A model generated the notes under the pieces. That model did not search any database, had not been told where the DNA came from, and saw only the letters and a program-made list of their open reading frames with translations. A stretch of 64,000 bases of DNA, from positions 115,568 through 179,567 of the forward strand of contig NZ_BAZK01000012.1 in assembly GCF_001310815.1 (NCBI RefSeq). Direction: 5' to 3'. The DNA is from Pseudovibrio denitrificans JCM 12308 (GTDB lineage: Bacteria > Pseudomonadota > Alphaproteobacteria > Rhizobiales > Stappiaceae). Of this stretch, positions 10,180-19,407 are shown piece after piece. The stretch's first letter is position 1. The number at the start of each line of letters is the position of its first letter. The position numbers and the translations under genes are program-made.

Positions 10180-10821
10180 TTACGCTGGCAAGCACTCTTT
10201 CTGAAACTTAACAAAGGCGCGGGCGCGATGAGACAGGGCCTCGCCTTCCTTCGTTGTGTGTTTTTCTTGTTTGTCCATTTCGCCGAAGGTTCTGTCGAAC
10301 TCTTCTGGTACGAACATTGGATCGTAGCCGAAACCTTCCAGACCGCGTGGTGGCCAGGCCAGCTCGCCGTGGATTTCACCGCGATAGAACTGGGTATGAC
10401 CATCCGGCCAAGCCATGCACAGCACAGCCACGAAGTAAGCGGTGCGATCTGTTGCGCCGGTTTCTGTCAGCTTGTCCTGCACAGACTGCATGGCAACGCC
10501 AAAGTCTTTGCCCGGTCCTGCCCAGCGTGCGGAGTAGATGCCCGGATCGCCGTTCAGGCCGTTTACACAAAAACCGCTGTCATCTGCAAGAGCTGGCAGG
10601 CCGGTTGCCATTGCAGCAGCTAGTGCTTTGATCGCAGCGTTTGCTTCAAAAGTGTCGCCATCTTCTACCGGTTCTGGCAGATCCAGATCCCCAGCAGAGA
10701 GAACCTCAAAGCCGTGCGGGGCAAGCATGTCCTGAATTTCGCGCAGTTTGCCTTTGTTGTGGCTGGCAAGCACGAGCTTGCCAGGTTCCAGGCGCCGACT
10801 TTCTGTTGTTTCTGCCTGCAT
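10180..10821 (-). CDS. rdgB: RdgB/Ham1-type XTP/dITP pyrophosphatase
   Basis: A 213-residue house-cleaning NTPase that hydrolyses ITP, dITP and XTP to monophosphates and so keeps deaminated purines out of DNA and RNA. Diagnostic motifs are the substrate-binding [11 protein letters not shown] near residue 20, the catalytic [13 protein letters not shown] around residue 78, and [11 protein letters not shown] plus SHRARA near the end. The start codon overlaps the rph stop by one base (TAATG on the minus strand), indicating translational coupling. Confidence 0.95.
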   Translation of the reverse strand: MQAETTESRRLEPGKLVLASHNKGKLREIQDMLAPHGFEVLSAGDLDLPEPVEDGDTFEANAAIKALAAAMATGLPALADDSGFCVNGLNGDPGIYSARWAGPGKDFGVAMQSVQDKLTETGATDRTAYFVAVLCMAWPDGHTQFYRGEIHGELAWPPRGLEGFGYDPMFVPEEFDRTFGEMDKQEKHTTKEGEALSHRARAFVKFQKECLPA

Positions 10822-11540
10822 TAGAGCACCGTCAGCTTCTGCAGCTCAACCAGTTTGGAAATGGACTGTTTTGCAAGGCCCATGAGCTGGCCGAGTTCTT
10901 CTTCAGAGAATGGCTCGCCTTCAGCTGTGCCCTGAATTTCAACGATGCCGCCTTTGCCAGTCATGACGAAGTTTGCATCGGTGTCAGCAGAAGAGTCTTC
11001 TGCGTAGTCCAGATCAGCAACCGGAGTGCCTTCGTAGATACCGCAGGAGATCGCTGCGATGTGGTCTTTCAGAACCTTATCGGTCTTGACCATGTCGCGC
11101 GCTTCCATCCACTTCAGGCAATCATGCAGAGCAACCCATGCGCCGGTAATGGACGCTGTGCGGGTGCCACCGTCTGCCTGAATAACATCACAGTCTACAG
11201 TGATCTGACGCTCACCCAGCGCACCCAGATCAACAACAGCGCGCAGAGAACGGCCAATAAGACGCTGGATTTCCTGAGTACGGCCAGATTGCTTACCTGC
11301 GGAGGACTCACGGCGCATACGATCATGTGTTGCGCGTGGCAGCATGCCATATTCTGCAGTAACCCAGCCACGGTTCTGGCCACGGAGCCACGGCGGAACG
11401 CGCTCTTCCAAACTTGCTGTACACAGAACGTGGGTATCGCCGAATTTGATCAGGCAAGAGCCTTCGGCATGCTTTGCAACACCGCGCTCCAGGCTGACTG
11501 GACGCATTTCTTCAGGTGTACGTTTGGATGGACGGTTCAA
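10821..11540 (-). CDS. rph: Ribonuclease PH
   Basis: A 239-residue phosphorolytic 3'-5' exoribonuclease for tRNA 3'-end maturation. The N-terminus [15 protein letters not shown], the phosphate-binding [19 protein letters not shown] region and the [25 protein letters not shown] core are classical. Length is normal. It is the first gene of the rph-rdgB-hemW unit and divergent from hrcA, an arrangement seen in many Hyphomicrobiales. Confidence 0.96.
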   Translation of the reverse strand: MNRPSKRTPEEMRPVSLERGVAKHAEGSCLIKFGDTHVLCTASLEERVPPWLRGQNRGWVTAEYGMLPRATHDRMRRESSAGKQSGRTQEIQRLIGRSLRAVVDLGALGERQITVDCDVIQADGGTRTASITGAWVALHDCLKWMEARDMVKTDKVLKDHIAAISCGIYEGTPVADLDYAEDSSADTDANFVMTGKGGIVEIQGTAEGEPFSEEELGQLMGLAKQSISKLVELQKLTVL

Positions 11541-11731
11541 GGTAAGCTCCCTCGGGTTGCTTAATAGCTATAATCTCACAAATGGTATTGCGGATCTTTT
11601 AGCTGCGGATTGCCGCAAGCGCAAAGGCTGGTTTTGGTTTGGGAGCTGATTTTCTGCTAAAATTGCGTTTTGGCTGTTCAATTGTCCTGTGCTAGGGATT
11701 GAAGGAGGCCTTTGCCCGAAACCTGCTGTTG

Positions 11732-12817
11732 ATGTGGAGTACCGATACCGTGACGAGCGTTCCTCCTTCTGTCCCTCTTGAGGATCTTGATGAGCGTTCC
11801 CGCGAGATCTTCCGCCGCATCGTCGAAAACTACCTTGATACCGGCGAACCGCTCGGCTCCCGCAATCTTGCACGCGGCCTTTCCCAACCTCTTTCTCCAG
11901 CCTCCATACGCAATGTGATGGCTGATCTAGAGCATCATGGACTGCTCTATTCCCCGCATACCAGCGCGGGCCGCCTGCCAACACAGTCAGGATTGCGGCT
12001 GTTCGTGGATGGCTTCCTTGAAGTGGGAGACCTGACCAAGGAAGAGCGCCAGCAAATTGCTGTTCAGGTGAAAGCTAAGGGCGGAGATAAAACGCCGGAA
12101 CAGGTGTTGACAGAAGCCAGCCAAATGCTCTCTGGTTTGAGCCGAGGGGCAGGGGTTGTTCTTTCCAACAAGACGGACACAACGCTTCGCCATATCGAGT
12201 TTGTGCAGATTGAGCCGCTGAAAGCGCTCGTCGTGCTAGTGAGCGAGGATGGGTCGGTTGAAAACCGTGTTGTTGATCTGCCTGCTGGCCTGCCACCTTC
12301 TGCTCTGACAGAAGCTTCCAACTACTTAAACTCCATCATCCGCAATCGTACACTTGCCGAGGCGCAATCTGAGCTTGTTCGGCAGCGAAACGAGTTTCAG
12401 GCAGAGCTGGATACACTCACTTCCAAGGTGGTAGATGCAGGTGTTGCCGTTTGGGGTGGTGACAAGAATGATCCCGGTACGCTTATCGTACGTGGTCGCT
12501 CTAACCTGCTGGAGAATGTGGGTGCGAAGGAAGATCTGGAGCGCATTCGCCTGTTATTTGATGACCTTGAAAACAAGAGCGAGCTGATCCGGCTGCTGGA
12601 TCTTGCCAAGGGCGGTGAAGGTGTACGTATTTTTATCGGCTCGGAAAACAAGCTGTTCTCGCTTTCCGGTTCTTCCTTGATCGTTTCCCCATACCGCGAT
12701 AGTGAACAGCGCGTTGTGGGCGTTCTTGGTGTTATTGGGCCGACTCGTCTCAACTATGCGCGTGTCATTCCCATGGTGGATTACACAGCCCGACTGGTGA
12801 GCCGCCTGCTCGGCTAA
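11732..12817 (+). CDS. hrcA: Heat-shock transcriptional repressor HrcA
   Basis: About 361 residues. The winged-helix DNA-binding N-terminus ([30 protein letters not shown]) is followed by the helix [18 protein letters not shown]. The C-terminal inserted dimerisation domain ends in the family signature [24 protein letters not shown]. HrcA represses groE and other chaperone operons through CIRCE elements. No CIRCE copy (TTAGCACTC-N9-GAGTGCTAA) was found in the rph-hrcA gap. The start is uncertain: ATG 11732 is used, while the strong GAAGGAGG at 11701 is about 22 bases from it and suits no in-frame start well. The gene next door is moeB, not the usual grpE. Confidence 0.93.
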   Translation: MWSTDTVTSVPPSVPLEDLDERSREIFRRIVENYLDTGEPLGSRNLARGLSQPLSPASIRNVMADLEHHGLLYSPHTSAGRLPTQSGLRLFVDGFLEVGDLTKEERQQIAVQVKAKGGDKTPEQVLTEASQMLSGLSRGAGVVLSNKTDTTLRHIEFVQIEPLKALVVLVSEDGSVENRVVDLPAGLPPSALTEASNYLNSIIRNRTLAEAQSELVRQRNEFQAELDTLTSKVVDAGVAVWGGDKNDPGTLIVRGRSNLLENVGAKEDLERIRLLFDDLENKSELIRLLDLAKGGEGVRIFIGSENKLFSLSGSSLIVSPYRDSEQRVVGVLGVIGPTRLNYARVIPMVDYTARLVSRLLG

Positions 12818-12833
12818 ACTATTGGAGTCCCAC

Positions 12834-13652
12834 TTGCTTTCCCTTACAGCTTCTGAACTGGAACGTTACGCTCGTCATATCGTCCTGCGCGATGTTGGCG
12901 GTCCTGGACAACAAAAACTAAAAGCTGCGCGTGTTCTGGTGATTGGAGCAGGGGGACTTGGTGCTCCGGTTCTACAATACCTTGCTGCGGCGGGGGTCGG
13001 CACCATCGGCATTGTTGATGATGACGTTGTGTCCCTCTCCAACCTTCAGCGTCAGATCATCCATGATACTGAGAAACTGGGGGAGCCAAAGGTTGCCAGT
13101 GCTGCCGAGGCAATCGCGCGTCTGAACCCGAATGTGCGCGTCGTTCCGCATCCAACCCGCATCAACGGACAAAACGCCATGGCGCTGATCAATGACTACC
13201 ATATTGTCGTTGATGGCTCTGATAACTTCGCTACCCGCTATCTCGTTTCGGATGCGTGTTTTTATGCCGGACGTCCTTTGGTTACCGCTGCTGTGGGGCA
13301 GTTTGACGGATCTGTTACGCTGCTGAAACCCTTCGTGCAGGATGATGACGGCAACTACATTAACCCAACCTACCGCTGCCTTTTCCCGAAACGCCCTGAA
13401 GCTGGCTCTATCCCTACCTGTACCGAAGCAGGCGTGCTGGGTGCATTGACCGGCCTTGTCGGTACGCTTCAGGCACTTGAGGTGATTAAGGAGATTGTTG
13501 GATTTGGTGAAGGTCTGATCGGGCGTATGCTGTTGGCTGATACTTTGAGCATGCACTTTGAGACCATCAAATACAAACGCTCCAAGAAAAACCCACTTAA
13601 CGGCGACAGTCCAAAGACCTGGGCCGAGATGCTAGAAACGGAGCACGGCTAA
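12834..13652 (+). CDS. moeB: MoeB/ThiF/HesA-family adenylyltransferase
   Basis: A 272-residue E1-like enzyme. Such proteins adenylate the C-terminal Gly of a sulfur carrier (MoaD or ThiS) in molybdopterin or thiamine biosynthesis. The nucleotide-binding loop VIGAGGLGAPVLQYLAAAGVG, the SNLQRQIIH arginine motif, the VDGSDNFATRY segment and the PTCTEAGVLG loop are all present, the last favouring MoeB. The zinc Cys pairs of some relatives are not complete. Start TTG 12834 is chosen for GGAG at 12824-12827, six bases upstream. It begins 16 bases after hrcA and is probably co-transcribed with it. Confidence 0.88.
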   Translation: MLSLTASELERYARHIVLRDVGGPGQQKLKAARVLVIGAGGLGAPVLQYLAAAGVGTIGIVDDDVVSLSNLQRQIIHDTEKLGEPKVASAAEAIARLNPNVRVVPHPTRINGQNAMALINDYHIVVDGSDNFATRYLVSDACFYAGRPLVTAAVGQFDGSVTLLKPFVQDDDGNYINPTYRCLFPKRPEAGSIPTCTEAGVLGALTGLVGTLQALEVIKEIVGFGEGLIGRMLLADTLSMHFETIKYKRSKKNPLNGDSPKTWAEMLETEHG

Positions 13653-13699
13653 GCCATTCTCGTCACTACCTAAAGCAGCCATCACTTTTCAGCGATACG

Positions 13700-13740
13700 C
13701 TGCAAAAAGAAAGCGGCGGAGAATTGCTTCCCCGCCGTCT
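13700..13740 (-). terminator. Probable terminator of the TonB-receptor gene
   Basis: Read on the minus strand, CGGCGG and CCGCCG arms close a GC-rich stem about 100 bases past the receptor stop codon. It is followed by CTTTCTTTTT. The plus strand beside it (13683-13700) resembles the right half of the CCGAAAA repeat. Confidence 0.5.
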
Positions 13741-13836
13741 CCAGCCCTCCGCCACAAAGGGCCTGGCCTCATTCAGGCAAATCTGTCTCACCAGCATTGC
13801 CAGACACGCCGCTCTCACAGCGCACCGAAAAGAGGC

Positions 13837-15915
13837 TTAAAATGTTTTCGCCAAGCTAAGCTTGAAAGAACGGCCTTTGCCTTCAGATGAGCTCAAGTGA
13901 GATTGGAACTTCTTATCAAAGATATTTGTCACACTCGCTCGGACTTCAGCACCTGCAAATGCACCTTCCTGAGGCTTCCAGCTCAAGTTGGCCTGATGCA
14001 GAGCGTATCCTGGAGTTTTGTTGTTTGGATCTTCCGTGCGATTTTGCGGAGCATAGACATCCACACGCCAGGATGCATCCAAGCTCCACGGCTGGTACTT
14101 GTAACCGACGCGCAAGAAGCCATTATCTGCGGCGACGCTTTCAAGATACTTGTCTTTATCGCCAGAGGTGTCATTACCCCGTGTAATCGTGGAGCCGAAG
14201 CTGCCGTACCAGTTCGGAGAGTCATAGGCTGCTTCCAGTTCCAAACCGCGAAGGAGTGCTTCTTCAGTGATAACTGTCCGGGCAAAGGTTCCATCAAACA
14301 CCGTTGAAATGTGGTTCTCAATAATGTTGTAGAACCCTGTTGCTTTAAAGCGGATCGCATCATCTTGCTGCAGCGTATCATCAAACGAGAACGTGAAGCC
14401 TGCTTCAAAGTTATTGGATTTTTCCAAATCCAGATGTTGCAGCTTACCGTCAACAATGTTGCCATTGCTGAATGTTTCATCCACGGTTGGCAGGCGTTCA
14501 GTGTGGGCGATTGAGCCGAATACACCAAACCAATCATTGACCTTATAAAGCGCTGCAATCTTTGGTGAATATGCAAACTTCTTCAGCTCTTCATCACTGG
14601 CGACACCATCACCTGGCTTAAGGCGCGTATAGTCAATGCGCATGCCCGGTGTTAGCGTTAGCCTTTCTCCAACAATGATCTCAGCTTGACCGAAGATGCC
14701 AGCAAGCTCGGTTCTTCCTTCCGGGTGAGACCCTGAACCTGGCTGAACAACACCGCCTGGTCTATAACGTGGGTTCAGACGCTCTCTGTTCAGGTACTCA
14801 CCACCATATGTGAAGTAAGTTTCGACATTGTCTGAAAGATCAAAACGGGACGTGTTCTGTAGGTTGGCCTGCCACGTCGTGTAGCTGTACTTTGCCCGGT
14901 CACCGAAATAGATGTTTCCGGGATGCTTTTGATCGACTTCAGTATCAGAATAAGAGATCTGAGCTTCAATATCTAACAGGTCATTGCCATAAAAGGTGTT
15001 CTCATAAGAAAGCACCGCAGTTTGGTCATCGACGATGCGATTTGTCAGACCGAAGGCATCGCTGTAGGTGAGTTGATCGTATGGCAGGTTCTCACCATCA
15101 GCATACAGGCGCTGATAACTGGCTTCGATCTTCTGATCGCGGTTTGTGCCAAAGGTGTAGCCCAACTTCGCCAGGCCTGATAGCGAGGTGATGTCACCGT
15201 TCTCAAGCACCTTGCCTTTTGCAGCATCGTAATTGCCGGACTTGCGATACTGAAAGTTGGCCAGAAACTCGAGATCCTCTGTCGGTTTCACTGCCGTAAT
15301 GATAGAAGCGAGCGGTGAGTTGCCATTGGATTCCCAAGAGGTTTTAGCGCGGACCGCATATTTGTCATCACCCGCAAGAAAATCACTCGCATCCTTTGTT
15401 TCAAGGGCGATCACACCAGCAATTGCTCCTGCACCATACAGAGTAGAAGAAGCCGGGCCGCGAAGCACCTCAACTCGCTTCATCAGCTCGGGATCAGTGA
15501 AGAGAGATCCCATCCGGTACTGTTCAAAGTACTTTTTGACACCATCGACTTGAATGATAATTCTGCTTTCATCTGCAGCAAAAGCACCACCAATGCCACG
15601 AATATTGAAGCCTTGCCCGAACGTTGCATCAGGATTGGTGACGGACACACCAGGTAAAGCATCAATGATTTCACCCAGTGTTGAAGCCTGAGCAGCGTCA
15701 ATTTCTTCCTGTCCCACAGCAGACACGGATTGCGGTGTATCGATAGCCACCTTCTCCTTGCCTGCATTTACGATGATCTCATCAAGCATCGTAGTCGGAT
15801 TTTCATTAGCTAGCCTCGGAGCAGCCTCTTGTGCCGAGACACTCGCAGAAATCAGGGCGAGCGAGAGGGTCGTGCTGGCCAGGAGGGCCGCACGGGAGTA
15901 GCGCGAATTAGACAT
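13837..15915 (-). CDS. TonB-dependent outer-membrane receptor, probable heme/iron type
   Basis: A 692-residue precursor. The signal peptide begins MSNSRYSRAALLASTTLSLALI and ends near SVSAQE. The start ATG 15915 has GAGG seven bases upstream; the frame extends further but lacks support. A TonB-box-like DEIIVNAG follows. The plug domain has TLGEIIDALPGVSV, NIRGIGG and RVEVLRGPASSTLYGAGAIAGVIAL. A long beta-barrel ends in a terminal Phe (LSLAKTF), as outer-membrane proteins do. Overall layout resembles hemin/hemoglobin receptors, but the ligand is inferred. An iron-box-like palindrome lies just upstream. No periplasmic binding protein or ABC genes are next to it. Confidence 0.9.
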   Translation of the reverse strand: MSNSRYSRAALLASTTLSLALISASVSAQEAAPRLANENPTTMLDEIIVNAGKEKVAIDTPQSVSAVGQEEIDAAQASTLGEIIDALPGVSVTNPDATFGQGFNIRGIGGAFAADESRIIIQVDGVKKYFEQYRMGSLFTDPELMKRVEVLRGPASSTLYGAGAIAGVIALETKDASDFLAGDDKYAVRAKTSWESNGNSPLASIITAVKPTEDLEFLANFQYRKSGNYDAAKGKVLENGDITSLSGLAKLGYTFGTNRDQKIEASYQRLYADGENLPYDQLTYSDAFGLTNRIVDDQTAVLSYENTFYGNDLLDIEAQISYSDTEVDQKHPGNIYFGDRAKYSYTTWQANLQNTSRFDLSDNVETYFTYGGEYLNRERLNPRYRPGGVVQPGSGSHPEGRTELAGIFGQAEIIVGERLTLTPGMRIDYTRLKPGDGVASDEELKKFAYSPKIAALYKVNDWFGVFGSIAHTERLPTVDETFSNGNIVDGKLQHLDLEKSNNFEAGFTFSFDDTLQQDDAIRFKATGFYNIIENHISTVFDGTFARTVITEEALLRGLELEAAYDSPNWYGSFGSTITRGNDTSGDKDKYLESVAADNGFLRVGYKYQPWSLDASWRVDVYAPQNRTEDPNNKTPGYALHQANLSWKPQEGAFAGAEVRASVTNIFDKKFQSHLSSSEGKGRSFKLSLAKTF

Positions 15916-16021
15916 GATCGCCTCAGTCTGAATTTGTATGGGAGTGGCTGGCTGAGACGCTGCTTTAGCTAGCTTGAGTCTGCATTTTGCAAACGTTGTT
16001 TCTAACTGTGTTTTATAAATA

Positions 16022-16036
16022 TGAGTATAATAGTCA
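16022..16036 (-). promoter_or_regulatory. Candidate Iron-Rhodo box (TGA-N9-TCA) before the TonB receptor
   Basis: TGA GTATAATAG TCA is a perfect TGA-N9-TCA palindrome, the core of the RirA/IRO operator of alphaproteobacteria. On the minus strand it overlaps a TTGACT hexamer that could be the -35 of the receptor promoter. It is about 107 bases upstream of the receptor start. Binding would repress the gene when iron is plentiful. This is inferred from the motif and gene content. Confidence 0.5.
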
Positions 16037-16149
16037 AGTTTTAATTGAGGGGTTTTCCCTAGCTGGGGATTTAATGAGCAGGTGTAATTGGCCCTGCTCA
16101 CATCTTTTCAAACGTGGACAGGGCTAGATTGTGTTGTAAATTCTGCCGG

Positions 16150-16853
16150 TTAATCGGTTTCTTCCCGCCCGCAGGTGCCGATGATCCAGCAGACTGCTGC
16201 TCCGACTAAAGCGCCAACGATTGGGGCAAACCAGAACATCCAGAGCTGCTCAAGAGCCCAACCACCGTTGACGATAGCTGTTGCGGTGGAGCGGGCTGGG
16301 TTCAAAGAAGCACCTGAAATCGGGATTGCGATGATGTGCATACATGCCAGCATGAGCCGATGGCGAGTGGCGCAAGGGCTGCTGGAGCCTTTTTCGAGGT
16401 TGCGCCGATGATCACGATCAGGAAGAGAGCCGTCACGGTGATTTCTGTAATCGCCACTGCGATTTCAGAGAAGCCACCGTTGGAGTGTTCTCCATAGCCG
16501 TTGGAGGCGAAGCCTGGAGGATCACCGGGGCCGTGGGCGAGAATAGTCCAGAACACAAAGGCAGCGGCTGTGCCACCGATAACCTGAGCGATGATGTAGG
16601 GGATTACATCTGCGGTTGGGAACCGCTTGGCGGCCCAGAGGCCGATGGTTACCGATGGATTGAAATGAGCACCTGAGATATTGCCAAAAGCGTAGGCCAT
16701 ACAAACAACTGAAAGACCAACAGCGAAAGCCACACCCAGCAGGCCAGATCCGCCATACCATTCAACCGGTGCGTAAGAAACCAATGCCCCGCCGCACACC
16801 GCGGAGACCAGAGCAAAGGTTCCTACAAATTCTGCGCCAAGTTTCCTCAACAT
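16150..16853 (-). CDS. aqpZ: Aquaporin Z-like water channel (one frameshift)
   Basis: Major intrinsic protein with six predicted membrane helices. The first pore loop is HFNPSVTIGLW, with NPS instead of NPA; the second is LNPARSTATA with the conserved filter Arg. One base is missing near 16355: adding a C turns LAIGSCW into LAIGLMLACMHIIAIPIS, which matches AqpZ and restores a 234-residue protein. The His in MHIIAIP is the water-selectivity His of AqpZ. Start ATG 16853 follows AGGAGA at good spacing. Confidence 0.88.
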
Positions 16854-17015
16854 GACACTTCTCCTCATATTGTTCTGAGGGTGGTATCACAGTGAGATTG
16901 CCAACTTACGTTTACGGCAATCTGCAATCTAATGATTGCCTTAAGCAAGCATTGCTAGATCTTTAGGTGAAACAAGGACGCTCATGACGCCGTAAAACTC
17001 TTTCTCTTCAGCTCC

Positions 17016-18464
17016 TTAAGCCTGTGTTTGCGGCTCTTCCATACCGTGACTGGCGTGCCACTTGGTGATTTTGCGCGCACTGAAAAATCCAAGCACACCG
17101 AAAACAGCGAAGCTGGAGAAGAGCCAGAAGGCTGAGTTGGCGATGCCTGTAGTGCCAACCGTGCTGTTGAAGCCGGTTGAGTTGGCAATGAGGCCCGCGA
17201 GCGCTGTACCGAATGCAACTGCGAAGGTCTGCACGGTTGCGAGTGCGGAGGCTGCATTTTCCTTGTCATCATCCGGCGTCAAATGAAGCGCGAATACGCC
17301 CAGATGTGGCCAGCCGATGCCTATGCCGGCACCGATGCAAATGAGGGCGAGGGTGATGACCACCAGCGCCATCAGGTTTCCTGCAGTGCCAACGGGCAGA
17401 ATAATGGCCAGTGTCATCAAGCCAATGGCCATGAGAACAGGGCCGATGTTCACGACGCGGCGCATGGCCTGATCGGTAAAGCGGGCGCTATAGACCTCCA
17501 TGGACGCCCACCCAATTGAAACCGTTGCTGCAATGTATCCAGCCCATAATGGAGAAACAGCGAACAGTTTCTGAAGATAGAACGGCATGAAAAATTCTGT
17601 GTTCACGCAGAGGATCAAGAGCGCCATGCTGGCAAACACAAAGAACAACGGCGAGCCCCACTCCAAGGCTCCTTTTGGAAAAAGGCGGGTGGATGCCTTC
17701 TTCTCACGCTTCATCAGAGTGAGGATCATTGCAATGGAAAGGGCGAAGCCGAGAACGCTCCAGATGATGCCTTCAAACACGCTGGTGATGGAGAGTACGA
17801 GCACGGAACCTGCAAGAAGAGCCAGCTGACCAAGCGGGATCGGGTGCTCTGAGCCGCCGTTTTCCTGATGCTTTGGCAAAAGGGCCAGCGTGGCCATGAT
17901 GTAAAGGATCGTCACCGGAACCAGCACACCAAAACCGGCGCGCCAGATGCCAAGCTCAGCAAAAATGCCGCCAATGGCTGGTCCGAACAGGGTGGTGATG
18001 CCCCATGTGCCGGAAAGAAGCGCGAAGGCACGGGACCAGAGGCGCTCTGGATACATGAAAGCGATCATGGAATAGCAGAGGGTGAAGATGAGACCGCCAC
18101 CAGCCCCCTGAACAGACCGCCCCAGAAGCATTACGCCCATATTGGGGGCGATAGCTGCCAGCGCGCTGCCCGTCATGAACACAACAGCTGCCAGAAAGAA
18201 TGAATGCCGAGCACCAATGCGTTGCAGCACCTTACCTGCCACCGCAGCACTGAGGATTGCTGCGAGAATGAAGAGGCTGGTGTTCCATGCATAATAGTCC
18301 AGCCCGCCGATATCTGCGGTGATGGAGGGGAGCATGGTTGCGGAGATGTAGGTGTTCACGGCGTGCAGCGCGATCCCACCAGAAAGGACCAATGAAGCAA
18401 TAGCTTGCTTGCCCGTGAATAGTTCAGCCCAACTGCTGTTGGCGCTTGCGCCCGGTTCCTGCAT
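17016..18464 (-). CDS. MFS efflux transporter, DHA2-like, under a SoxR-type promoter
   Basis: A 482-residue inner-membrane protein with about 14 hydrophobic helices. It has the DHA2 pattern VAGKVLQRIGARHSFF after helix 2 and GRSVQGAGGGLIFTLCYSMIAF in helix 4, followed by a motif-C-like LSGTWGITTLFGPAIGG. Such proteins export drugs or toxic metabolites by proton antiport. The substrate cannot be read directly. The near-perfect SoxR promoter upstream suggests redox-cycling compounds. ATG 18464 is preceded by AAAGGAA. It lies downstream of, and in the same direction as, wrbA but has its own promoter. Confidence 0.88.
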   Translation of the reverse strand: MQEPGASANSSWAELFTGKQAIASLVLSGGIALHAVNTYISATMLPSITADIGGLDYYAWNTSLFILAAILSAAVAGKVLQRIGARHSFFLAAVVFMTGSALAAIAPNMGVMLLGRSVQGAGGGLIFTLCYSMIAFMYPERLWSRAFALLSGTWGITTLFGPAIGGIFAELGIWRAGFGVLVPVTILYIMATLALLPKHQENGGSEHPIPLGQLALLAGSVLVLSITSVFEGIIWSVLGFALSIAMILTLMKREKKASTRLFPKGALEWGSPLFFVFASMALLILCVNTEFFMPFYLQKLFAVSPLWAGYIAATVSIGWASMEVYSARFTDQAMRRVVNIGPVLMAIGLMTLAIILPVGTAGNLMALVVITLALICIGAGIGIGWPHLGVFALHLTPDDDKENAASALATVQTFAVAFGTALAGLIANSTGFNSTVGTTGIANSAFWLFSSFAVFGVLGFFSARKITKWHASHGMEEPQTQA

Positions 18465-18528
18465 TTCAGTTCCTTTCAAGAACGATCAGACCAGCGATTT
18501 TTCTATTATTTTGCTGGTATTTTGGGGC

Positions 18529-18559
18529 GTTCTAGCTCCTCAAGTTAAGTTGAGGTCAA
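18529..18559 (-). promoter_or_regulatory. SoxR box within a 19-bp-spacer promoter for the MFS gene
   Basis: CCTCAAGTTAAGTTGAGG (18538-18555) differs at one base from the E. coli soxS operator. On the minus strand it sits between TTGACC (-35, 18554-18559) and TAGAAC (-10, 18529-18534) with a 19-bp spacer. The long spacer is the hallmark of MerR/SoxR-activated promoters. The -10 is ~65 bases upstream of the transporter ATG. No soxR gene is in this window. Confidence 0.8.
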
Positions 18560-18686
18560 GGACAAATTTCGAGAAACCTTATCAGTTTTTGAAGCGGAAA
18601 TGCAGATCATTCAGGATTTGGCACAACTCGCGGACAAGCCCCCCCAATACCTCGTTTTGTATCTCGACGATGGCCTTGGAGGAGCG

Positions 18687-19283
18687 TCAGGCGCTGAGCT
18701 TCTTCGCAATTTCTGCGACATGTTTTCCTTGGTAACGAGCCATGTTCAGCTCCTTTTCCTTTGGCTTCAGCGACCCGTCTCCCCCAGCAATGGTGCCAGC
18801 TCCATAAGGCGATCCGCCTAGCACCTCCGAAATGTCTGAGATTTCCGGGCAGGTGTATGGCAGTCCGACGATGACCATTCCCTGATGGGCGAGGGTGGTC
18901 CAGAACGAGCTGATGGTTGTTTCATTGCCTGAACCAGTTCCGGTGGATGTGAAGACGCTGCCGACCTTGCCTGCCAGTTTGCCCTGAACCCATAGGCCGC
19001 CAGTCTGATCCAGAAAGCTGCGCATTTGGGAGGCCATGTTGCCGAAGCGGGTTGGGGTGCCAAAGATGATGGCATCATAATCGGCCAGTTCATTTGGTTC
19101 AGCGATTGGAGCTGGTTGATCCAGCTTGAACTTGTGTGCCCGAGCGACATCTTCCGGCGTCAACTCTGGCACTCGCTTGATTGTTGGTGTCGCTCCAGCC
19201 GCTTCAACGCCTTCAGCCATCGCGTTGGCGAGCGTTTCTATATGCCCGTAGGTGGAATAGTACAGGATCAGAACTTTGGTCAT
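18687..19283 (-). CDS. wrbA: NAD(P)H:quinone oxidoreductase WrbA
   Basis: A 198-residue flavodoxin-like FMN enzyme that reduces quinones by two electrons, avoiding semiquinone radicals. The FMN phosphate loop is [12 protein letters not shown] near residue 10, followed by the isoalloxazine-contacting GTPTRFGNM. The segment [13 protein letters not shown] and the C-terminal [11 protein letters not shown] fit WrbA. It lies upstream of the SoxR-promoter transporter on the same strand. The two may form a redox-stress pair, although WrbA itself has no visible SoxR site. Confidence 0.94.
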   Translation of the reverse strand: MTKVLILYYSTYGHIETLANAMAEGVEAAGATPTIKRVPELTPEDVARAHKFKLDQPAPIAEPNELADYDAIIFGTPTRFGNMASQMRSFLDQTGGLWVQGKLAGKVGSVFTSTGTGSGNETTISSFWTTLAHQGMVIVGLPYTCPEISDISEVLGGSPYGAGTIAGGDGSLKPKEKELNMARYQGKHVAEIAKKLSA

Positions 19284-19407
19284 GTGTGCTCCTACAGGAA
19301 ACGATGGCTGAGTAGCTGGTCATCAGGTCCTGCAACACTACAAAATCCGTAGTTTGATCCTATCCAGAAATTATGGGGCTATGAGATCGCCTTGGGCCCT
19401 CAGGTCT

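Noticed and set aside
11541..11731. CIRCE element in the rph-hrcA gap
   Set aside because: TTAGCACTC-N9-GAGTGCTAA or a close variant was sought and not found.
16150..16853. Aquaporin as a true pseudogene
   Set aside because: A single missing base in a doublet explains the break and both halves are perfectly conserved; the same error type recurs across the window.
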